DNA of 64,000 nt, from the NCBI GenBank assembly GCA_014925825.1, contig JACGCK010000004.1, forward strand, positions 992,001 to 1,056,000, in the 5' to 3' direction. Within the stretch, counting starts at the first letter, position 1. Every line of letters starts with the position of its first letter. Origin of the DNA: Pholiota molesta (taxonomy: Eukaryota > Basidiomycota > Agaricomycetes > Agaricales > Strophariaceae). A program made the translations under genes and the position numbers. Shown here one piece after another: positions 55,083-64,000 of the stretch. The notes beneath the pieces are model-generated. The model had not been told where the DNA came from. It saw nothing but the letters and a program-made list of their open reading frames with translations, and did not search any database.

Positions 55083-55834
55083 ATGGCTCCTACCCCCACT
55101 TCCAAGTCTGCAACAGCAATAAAGGAGAAGAAGGAAAAGAAGGAAAAACTCTTTCACCCTTCCTCAAGAAAAGCTGGTCAGCTTGCACGCAATGCCTTGC
55201 GAAAAGGCAAGCTTGGAAATCTCGCGAGCAAGCGTACGCACAAGCAAAACTCACTGGGTATGCGCTGCATATCTATTTACTTGTCAGATGAACGATTTAT
55301 TGACTTCCTTGACTAGTCGATCTCTATGGATTCTTCTTCCATGCCGTACCTGAAGAAGGCGAACTAACTCTCGAAGAACTGCACCATATCATCCGGGACA
55401 TCTGGTTAACCCGACATGACGATGAGCTAGAGCGCGAAATAAAAGCACGCCGAAAGGGTCGGCCTAAGAGTGTCCAACAGCAAAAGTTAGAGGAGATCAA
55501 GATGAGAGAGGCTGAGATCTATCGCACAGGAATGGGTATGTTGCTCATTCTTTTCTGTCAAATACCTTCATATTTACCTCCAACTCACACCATCCATTTT
55601 TTCTATCGTACAGAGGTCATTGACCTAACACACCCCGAAAATGTTGAGCTCTTCCGCAAATGGGACACGCAAGAGGTTGCCTTCATCCAGCTACTACGAT
55701 TTATTCGGATATGCAGTACGGACCCAGAGCTCGCGCTGGTTTCGCGACCGGGGAAGCATTTCACGCTTGTGGGAGGAGGTATAGATGCAAACGCTGCAGA
55801 TGCTGATGTGGCCATGGACACAGAAGACAAGTAG
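55083..55834 (+). CDS. Tma16-like ribosome biogenesis factor
   Basis: Three exons, 55083-55257, 55317-55535 and 55614-55834, give 204 residues. Conserved features of the family are present: a basic start (KEKKEKKEKLFHPSSRKAGQ, then LARNALRK), LYGFFFHAVPEEGELTLEEL, IRDIWLTRHDDELEREIKAR with RKGRPKS, LREAEIYRTGMEVIDLTHPE and FIQLLRFIRI. Yeast Tma16 and human TMA16 associate with pre-60S ribosomal particles. The short acidic end (DADVAMDTEDK) is as expected. Length is close to the family norm, and it looks like a normal housekeeping gene. Confidence 0.9.
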
Positions 55835-57081
55835 AAAACTTGCGTTGCCCATGGTTTTCTTTGTGACTATCAACTATCATCGCGCGTACTTATTCAAGGT
55901 TTCGATGCAACGGATGGTCACCTCGTCGACTATGACACCTTATGCCTGGACTATCTCTGCATCCCCGATCGTCTCGTTGTGTCATTCCGACACCAAATCA
56001 TCCCTCAAAACCCGCACCACAGCTGTCCCATATGCGGACTCGCTATCTACGGTTTCTTGCTTGCCATTTCCAGGATCATCCAACGTTTGATATTGGCCAT
56101 CAGACAGCAAGTCATAATTTCATTGTAATCGCCCTGCTTTGTCGCATCTGTCTGTATGATCATGATCTCGAGATTTCTCGCGTGATTGAATAATTTCTAC
56201 ACTACTCCTCTAAAGCCAGTCACCATTGGAAAGAAAACACGTTTGATATTTGGATGAATTGACGCCGACAGAGTTACCGTTGTGTTTTCACGATATTGAC
56301 CATGACATTCATCTCATCTCATCCATCTTATCGATAGTCTCGTCTATGATAGTCGGTTCCGACCTTCCTATTGGAGCCAGTTGGAAAACGATTGCGCTTC
56401 TACTCGTGCCCAATGGCATGGCGAGACGGTGTAGTACGGAATCATAGCCGCTGGTGAGTCGCCGCCGAATATCATTAACATCTACAATGCATTTGAGATG
56501 GCCCATAGCAATGACCCGCTCAGACTAGGGTCCGAATAATTGGATAGGACCAGGATAGCAGTTGTGTTCACACATCTTAACAGATCGTGGCTGGTCGCAA
56601 TTGCAAGAACGTGTTTCCTTCTTGTCATCTGGATGATCATACGAAGTTGTTTGGTATCAACCAAAAAAAAAGCGCCCAGGCCACAGTCGAGACTCGAAGC
56701 CGATAGTGAAGTCATGACGCCCGCCTCTCGCCCTCGGGGGTCGGGCTCAGGAACTTTTAAGGTTACCGGTGTGCAAAGTATCAATCATCTAGGCGCATAA
56801 TGCCATATGGTATTGATCAGCATCAAAAATAACAATGAGTCTGTGGAGCCTGGGAATTGGTCAGAAGCAACTGTGAAATATTTCAGCTTACTGGAATCTT
56901 AATCAGTCTTAATCTCCTACATCCATCCTTCAAATTTCATTTTCGTTCTCAATACTGTCTGTCTTGACCTTCATCTATATCTTCATTCATTGCTTGCCTG
57001 ATCGCGCTACGGACTAATCCATCACCATTTGAACCCGCTTTTTCCCCCCTTCACATCTCATCGGGCTTCTAGTTTTCACCC
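55835..57081. other. Intergenic region with one unassigned frame
   Basis: A frame at about 55900-56125 reads GFDATDGHLVDYDTLCLDYL and then PHHSCPICGLAIYGFLLAIS. It has a CxxC pair and a hydrophobic stretch but no recognisable family and no clear start. The rest of the 1.2 kb shows nothing definite. The last part is the promoter of the FAD monooxygenase gene. Confidence 0.35.
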
Positions 57082-59416
57082 ATGACAACCCCCAGCACAT
57101 CCCCACCAGTGCTCATCGTGCGTGTTTCTTTCTACAGCACTTCCTGACAAATGCTGCATTGTACTTGGTACCTTGACATTTGACTTATCCTTGCGTTTAC
57201 GTTATACAGGTTGGAGGCGGCCCGTCTGGACTCATCCTAGCGCTTACGCTGCTACACAACGGCGTCCCCGTCAGGATCATCGAAAAAATTCTCTGCCACG
57301 ATTGGGGCAACGCGGAGCGGGCATCATGGTACGCAAGTCTTTCCGGATCCCAAATCGTCTGATTGCATCTAGATATTATCTGTGCTCACTCTTGGTGTAT
57401 TGTATAGCCACGCTCGCTGGAGCTATTCACGTCGTTGAGGATCATCGAGGATGTTATGGCAGGTGCAATCCTGACGCCACCCGTGCGTCTGTACAAGATG
57501 CCTGAAGGAGTCGAGGTGCTCCACGAATTCGAGATGTCTCCCCGGCGCAGTCCGACTGCGAACAATCCCTACGTTTGTGCCTTCTATACCTTGCTCCTAA
57601 ATAACCCAAGCTCATTATCTATTCTAATCATACATGTAGCTAAATCCGGTGTTGCTCGGCCAAGACAAGCTCGAGAAAATTCTCCACGCTGCAATCGCCG
57701 GTTTTGGGTGCAATGTTGAGCTAGGAACTGAGCTCATTTCGTTCGTGCAGACGGACGAGCATGTCCGCGCTAAGCTGATCAAACGCGGTATGTCGCAAGA
57801 TATGGAAAGCGGCGAAGAGGAGGAAGCAGTATTCGCTTACATGATTGGCGCCGATGGCGCGCGAGGCATCGTGCGCAAGCAACTGGGGCTCTCATTCCTT
57901 GGGGAGACAAGGGAGGTGGATAATTTTGTTGTGGGTGATATCTGCGTGGATGGTTTATCGCAAAACGTATGTCAGATCGTTGATGAGCTTATCACCCTTG
58001 CATTCACATAATTTCTTCTTTAGTACTGGCATATGTGGGGAGATGCTTCGGATATTTTGTATGTGGACAACTTTTTTTTTTTTTTTTTCCGTAATCAGAG
58101 GAAGAAAGAAAAATACTCATGGTATTATATCATGTTGCAGGATAAGTTTGCGAGGAACAGAGACGCCGAACTTGTTCAACTTTGTGATCGCCGGCAGGAA
58201 TGTCAACTACGATAAACTTGCTGAGAACGAAGCAGAGCTCAAGAACTGCTTCTATGAAAATACTGGACGGCGGTCTGATCTGAAGTTCCTTGAAATTCCT
58301 TGGATGTCGCAATATACGTGCGTTGATTCATTTCATCTATATTGAAGCTATGGGCAATGCCAATGCATCATCGTCCATGATACTGATTGATCATTTTATT
58401 GTAGTCCTAATATCCGTATGGTAGACAAATTTGGATATGGGAGGGTATACGTGACTGGAGGTAAGTTTTGGGCATTTTCCGGTGTGTTCGGGAATTGATG
58501 GTGTTATGTGTGCCATAGACGCTGGCCATGTTCATAGTCCTACTGGGGGCCAGGTGAGATCATCGAATTTTTTTCTTTTTCGGTATTATAGAATAAATAA
58601 TTTATTTCATGACTTCAGGGGATGAACACTGGAATTCAAGACTCCTTCAACCTTGCCTGGAAACTTGCGCTAGTCCTGAAAGGCATCGCAGACAAATCCC
58701 TACTAGATACCTTCAGCGAGGAACGTATTCCCGTCATCGCTGAGATGATCGCACAAACAACGAAGCTCCTCAAAAAGACACTCGATGACGACGATCACGA
58801 CTTACAGACCCTCGGCTCCCTATTCCAATTAGGCGTGAATTACCGCTGGAGCTCCATCGTCGTGGATGAGCGCAAAAAGATTGAGGCGGATCGTGAGGCC
58901 ATCGAAGATGCTTACCTGAAGGAATTCGAGTTTCCTGACGACGAGGAAACAGAAGTGCCGGAAAATCTGGACTCGTACGGCGAGATCAATGACGGACGTT
59001 TGCGCGCAGGCGACAGGGCCCCAGACGCCTCTGGGCTGACCATCATCTCTCCACCCGAGCTACAGAAGCAGGTCTGCCAGCTCTTCCAGATATATGGCCC
59101 CGCGCGGCACACGGTGCTGATATTCGCAGACGTCGTCAATGCGCGTGATGTCCTCAATCTCCTCGCTGCTTACCCCAAGAATTTGCTTCGGCCTGTGGTC
59201 ATCTTTCCACCACGGAAAATAAAGCCGGTGAATTGGGACGGCGCGGACTTCGTTCTAGAGGACCGCGACGGCCACGCGACGCAGGCATACTGCTCCGCGG
59301 GCGTTTGCGGGATCATTATCATCAGACCTGATGGTGTCGTGGGCGCTATCGTCAGAGGAGCGGCTTGGGCACATCGCTACTTTCATGGCATCTTTTCGGC
59401 GCGAAGGAGCCATTGA
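57082..59416 (+). CDS. FAD-dependent aromatic-ring monooxygenase (phenol hydroxylase-like), one-base frame break
   Basis: Starts at ATG 57082 ([12 protein letters not shown]). Introns lie near 57117-57210, 57330-57408, 57572-57639, 57967-58023, 58062-58140, 58317-58404, 58460-58518 and 58553-58619. The N-terminus has the dinucleotide-binding loop [15 protein letters not shown]. Near 57283-57288 an A6 run breaks the frame; with a seventh A it continues [14 protein letters not shown] to PRSLELF, the usual family sequence. Then come [16 protein letters not shown] (DG motif) and [20 protein letters not shown] (GD motif for FAD). The last ~190 residues form the thioredoxin-like C-terminal domain of the phenol 2-monooxygenase group (GDRAPDA ... 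[10 protein letters not shown]). Such enzymes hydroxylate phenolic substrates using NAD(P)H and O2; the substrate is unknown. Confidence 0.8.
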
Positions 59417-60084
59417 GGACAAAGCTTTGGTCCTCAACTTCCTGTTTCGACTCTCGATTTTATTACCTATACGCTCACACCGTCTAATAAATTTTACAGT
59501 CTGTTTTATTTTTTTATATCGCTGTATAACACATCGTGTAGAGTATCGATTCCATTGCATGCATCTGTCCCCCCCAAATATTATTGCACCTAGACATGTA
59601 GCTACTAACTACATTTCCGCATAATGTAGTATATATCCTAATAAAGAGTTCTGTTTTCTTCTTCCCTCTTTGGATATGATGACCGATTCGTGAGCTATTT
59701 ACAAGGGATTCGGACCGATCGCCTGTGGGTGTTTGTGAATTCGACGGAATTATTTCTTGAGATAAATGAGGCGATCATAATTTCCACGCCCGTGGTTCGT
59801 TCAAACCCTTTCAAACCTCGACCTGCTTTGCTCTGCACCATCGTCATCAATCCGTTTTCACCACTGCGGGACTCGTATACGCAAATCCTGCATCATAGTG
59901 ATGCAAAAACAGTCACTAGTCAGGCCTGCCCTTCAATGAGAGCGCTTGTTGATCTCACGCCTCATTAATCCTTGCCTCGTGTTCGACTTGAATATGCCAC
60001 GACCTGCCACAGCCTAATGCAGTTGCTTCTGCCCTTTCTATCCACCACCAGCCTACGCCACACGATAAGGCCTGCGCGTCAGTT
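59417..60084. other. Intergenic region, no gene seen
   Basis: Between the monooxygenase and the CCT-like gene. AT-rich at first, with a polyadenylation-like AATAAA-type context near 59485. No repeat or RNA gene seen. Confidence 0.5.
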
Positions 60085-60966
60085 ATGGGTGCCTCCAGCG
60101 TTCTGAGCGACGACGACTACGACGTTATATCGAATCCGGGGACGGTGTCGCTGGAGAACAGCATGAACCTTGAAGACACGACCGTCCGTGAGCTCCCGGC
60201 ATTCGACGATGTGCAGGACAGGTTCGAGACGACACGCTGGAATGCGTCCGAAATCCAGGCTTATATTCGCAAGGGCCTCAGCGCACCGATATGTTCCAAG
60301 CACGAGAATAGGAGAGTGAAGATATACGTGGATGGCTCTTTCGACACATTCGATGTTGGGTGCGTAGCGTCTATTTTTGTTTTCCAATGGCGCAACTACT
60401 TAGATTGACTCTATTTATTTTCATACTGGTATTAGGCATGCATTACAACTGCGCCAGGCAAAGCTCGCTTTTCCGTCCGTGTACCTCATTGTTGGTGTGT
60501 TTTCAGACGACCTCCTACAGCAGAACAATGCCAAGGCTGCGTGGCCTGAGATCGAGAGACTTGAACTCGTAAGACACTGTCGCTGGGTAGATGAAGTCGT
60601 CAAAGATGCTCCTTGGGAAGTGTCCGTTCAATATATGAAAGAGAAAGGCATCGACTTCGTCGCAATTGACGAAGGAGCATCTGTGGACCCCAGCTATGAT
60701 AAAGCGCGTGTCAAGGCTTATGACGAGCTCAAGCAAAATGGTAAGATCTTATTCTCTTGTTGACGGTCGTGAACTGCATTTTGATATGGCTGTCATTTTT
60801 TTCAGGCAAGATCATCAAGACTCGGCGGACAATAGGGTTGACATCTCAGAGGACTCGTACCGCGGCTAGCCCTTCGCAAAGAGCAACTCCTACCTTAACA
60901 AACTCGTCGTCAGATGCCCCTCCCGACTTTACTGCTCATGTGGATATGTATGGAATTGGATACTAG
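60085..60966 (+). CDS. CTP:phosphocholine cytidylyltransferase-like protein with altered HxGH motif
   Basis: Three exons, 60085-60359, 60436-60740 and 60806-60966, encode 246 residues. The fold signatures of the nucleotidyltransferase family are clear: VKIYVDGSFDTFDVGHALQL, AFPSVYLIVGVFSDD, LELVRHCRWVDEVVKDAPWE and IDFVAIDEG, then KTRRTIGLTSQRT. In active cytidylyltransferases the first motif is HxGH (for example FHFGHA) and the last is RTxGISTSD. Here the first His is replaced by Asp (DVGH), and ISTSD has become LTSQR. Both sites bind or activate CTP, so this is probably a catalytically weakened or dead paralogue, or one with a changed substrate. The long amphipathic lipid-binding helix of Pct1 is absent. 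It could regulate the true enzyme. The frame is otherwise intact. Confidence 0.8.
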
Positions 60967-61424
60967 ACCGCCAAGCGGCCCAAGCCCCTGGCTCCTAAGG
61001 TGGGAGCATATCGTGTTTTTACATTCATGTGTAGAGAATGTTCCGCTTTAATAGAATACTTTCTTAATTTTTAGTGCACATAAGTTCACACGGTTTTTCG
61101 TCCGCCACTTTGCAGTAATATACAAGAAGGCATTCATTGTTCAGGCCTGAGGAAGGGTGTTCAATTTCCTTGTGCACCATCAACTGCGCTTGGAGTGATC
61201 GGGGTGCTTGAGCCCTTGATCGGTCGCGTTCCTCGTTTTCAGACAATGCGCTCCCGCGGGATCAAAATTTGAGATTCCTGACTCAAATATTCATCGTCTC
61301 CCGACACCCCATCAGGGTCATGACTCGTCTGCACACCCCGGGAAATAATTTAGGGTGGGTCATCACCCACTGCCAGCGACAGCTCGGAAATCCGAACATT
61401 TTGCGATGAGCATCGCACACTAAA
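60967..61424. other. Intergenic region, no gene seen
   Basis: Holds the likely 3' UTR of the CCT-like gene and the promoter of the following F-box-like gene. Short minus-strand frames are not convincing. Confidence 0.45.
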
Positions 61425-62540
61425 ATGTCCCACATCGCGACGGATATATCAAGAGGCTTCTCAGACCAGACGTTATACCCACAGCATCTTATGGACCCTG
61501 TCAAGGCACCCAGCGACAATTTTTTGCTCCCGGAAATACTGGAGCAAATTCTCAGCTGGCTATGGCTCTCGCCCATGTCCGTAGACGAGAGGCGCTCTTT
61601 GGTCGCCTCCGTCTGCCTGGTCTCAAAGGTGTGGACCTCAGTGTTCACCCGAATACTGGTCAGACATGTTTTCATCACCTCTTCGGCCTGCTTCCAGTTT
61701 TACAGACGGCTGTTCAACAACCAATCCCTCGTGTTGAAGGTGGAAAACACCTCCGCCACATCGACAACTTCCTTCAACGAAATATGCCTAGCCTATACTT
61801 GCCAAATTAGCGCGTCGAGCGTGCAGCGTGAGGACCTCGAGAAGAAGTACACGCGCGACCTGTTCGCAACCATCCGCGTCATGCCGTTCCTCCCGAATCT
61901 GCGCTCGCTGGCCATTGCGTACTACAAAAAACCGCAGCAGGGAGTCCAGACGGCGCACACCGCCCAAGGCATCCAGGTCCCCCGTCCGCGGTTCACCACC
62001 TTCACCACGCGCGTCGTGCGCCTGCACCTCGAGTACTCGTTCACATCCGCCGCCCCCGAATGGCTCCTCGACGAGCTCGGCCTCAGCGGCAAGCGCAACT
62101 CGCGCATCGCAAAGCGCCGCCTGCCCTCGCCGTGCGTGGGGCCGGACCTCGAGCACGTCTCCGTCCCCGCCGACCAAGACGAGGAGGCAATGGGCACCGT
62201 CCGCACCGCCGCGCCCCATCTGCAGCTGGCGACGGACGAAGAGGGCAAAATCCGCGTCCGGATATTGGCGGCGTCGGGCGGCCTGCCGCCGAGGTGTGCC
62301 ATTGTGCATGGGGCGCTTCAGCCCTCAACGTATGTGCGCGGGCGCGTGTCTGTGTCGAGTCCGGGGCAGCCGCCGTCGGGTGGAGATACGCCGACGATGC
62401 TGGCGCGTGGGACGGCGTTGGGTTTCATCATCGAGGAGCAGACGAAGCAGAAGAAGCAACGGAGGGAATACGCTGCGCCCGATTCCAATGTTCTGAATAC
62501 ATGGAGGAGAGTGCATGTGCTCATGCCAAAGAGGAGATGA
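61425..62540 (+). CDS. F-box-like protein, single exon
   Basis: Intronless frame of 371 residues from ATG 61425. Residues ~35-80 read LLPEILEQILSWLWLSPMSV, then RSLVASVCLVSKVWTSVFTR, which fits an F-box. The middle has a leucine-rich character (PFLPNLRSLAIAYYKK), and the region after residue ~165 is GC-rich and Arg/Ser-rich. Lack of introns is unusual for the neighbourhood. It is probably a substrate adaptor for an SCF ubiquitin ligase, substrate unknown. An alternative later ATG at 61490 (MDPVKAPSDNF) would still keep the F-box. Confidence 0.55.
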   Translation: MSHIATDISRGFSDQTLYPQHLMDPVKAPSDNFLLPEILEQILSWLWLSPMSVDERRSLVASVCLVSKVWTSVFTRILVRHVFITSSACFQFYRRLFNNQSLVLKVENTSATSTTSFNEICLAYTCQISASSVQREDLEKKYTRDLFATIRVMPFLPNLRSLAIAYYKKPQQGVQTAHTAQGIQVPRPRFTTFTTRVVRLHLEYSFTSAAPEWLLDELGLSGKRNSRIAKRRLPSPCVGPDLEHVSVPADQDEEAMGTVRTAAPHLQLATDEEGKIRVRILAASGGLPPRCAIVHGALQPSTYVRGRVSVSSPGQPPSGGDTPTMLARGTALGFIIEEQTKQKKQRREYAAPDSNVLNTWRRVHVLMPKRR

Positions 62541-62770
62541 TGACAATACCCCCCGCCGAACCGCGCACTGGCTTCTGAGGCTGCAACGTCCGCAGTGCAT
62601 ACCTACATATATAGGCCCAGAAATTAGAATTACAGCCACAGGCCCACTACTACAACGTACACATTATCAACTCTGTCCATATAGACTAGAAGGTATCCGA
62701 ATGAGTTGCGCCTCCGAAACCACAGCCTGCCTACAACGTCCCGCTGAGCCGCGCGAGTCTGTCAAAAAAA

Positions 62771-64000
<1,230 letters not shown>

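Noticed and set aside
56540..56800. Frame MDRTRIAVVFTHLNRSWLVA
   Set aside because: No start context, no domain, and poor intron signals around it; treated as noise.
57082..59416. Part of a secondary-metabolite cluster
   Set aside because: Neighbours are Tma16-like, CCT-like and F-box-like genes; no backbone synthase or transporter is nearby.

Overview
The window reads as the genome of an agaricomycete-type basidiomycete. Genes carry many short GT-AG introns of about 45-70 bases, some with micro-exons. Host genes resembling YTP1, ZDS1, TMA16 and a choline-phosphate cytidylyltransferase lie on both sides of a large block of transposons. That block has Kyakuja-Dileera-Zisupton (KDZ) transposases and a TET/JBP dioxygenase, a combination known from mushroom-forming fungi. 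All calls come from reading the sequence; no database search was possible.

Layout. Positions 1-3244 hold host genes: an F-box-like gene cut by the window edge and an intron-rich YTP1-like membrane protein gene. Positions 4429-49360 are one transposase-like gene, probably related to P-element/THAP9 transposases, split into three pieces by two insertions. The first insertion (6261-11308) carries a nested 3.18-kb fold-back element (6865-10044). The second (13249-47540, 34,292 bases) has perfect 18-bp terminal inverted repeats and an exact 8-bp target duplication. I read it as a giant KDZ transposon. Positions 49361-64000 return to host genes: Zds1-like, Tma16-like, FAD monooxygenase, CCT-like, F-box-like and a C2H2 zinc-finger factor.

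Inside the giant KDZ element are a KDZ transposase fused to a Ulp1-type protease (13574-18137), three accessory genes, a TET/JBP 5-methylcytosine dioxygenase gene (24435-26302, minus strand), another small gene, and a long proline-rich gene (42872-47039). It has itself been invaded by a second copy of the fold-back element (20384-23560), a hAT-like element (27405-28562), and a long-inverted-repeat element (28592-41744). The last of these contains a second, complete-looking KDZ element (28631-37019) with inverted repeats of about 535 bp and its own three genes. Most of these nestings are supported by exact target duplications, and removing the insertions in mind restores open reading frames.

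The likely logic is that the KDZ transposase, with its CxC1 cysteine cluster and Ulp1 domain, mobilises the element, while the TET/JBP enzyme may oxidise 5-methylcytosine and so counter host DNA-methylation silencing. The KDZ-TET/JBP pairing is already known in fungi. The resolved 34-kb ends, the nested order of insertions and the two giant palindromic fold-back elements are the parts most worth following up. Several genes need one missing base to be open, which may reflect indel errors in the assembly.
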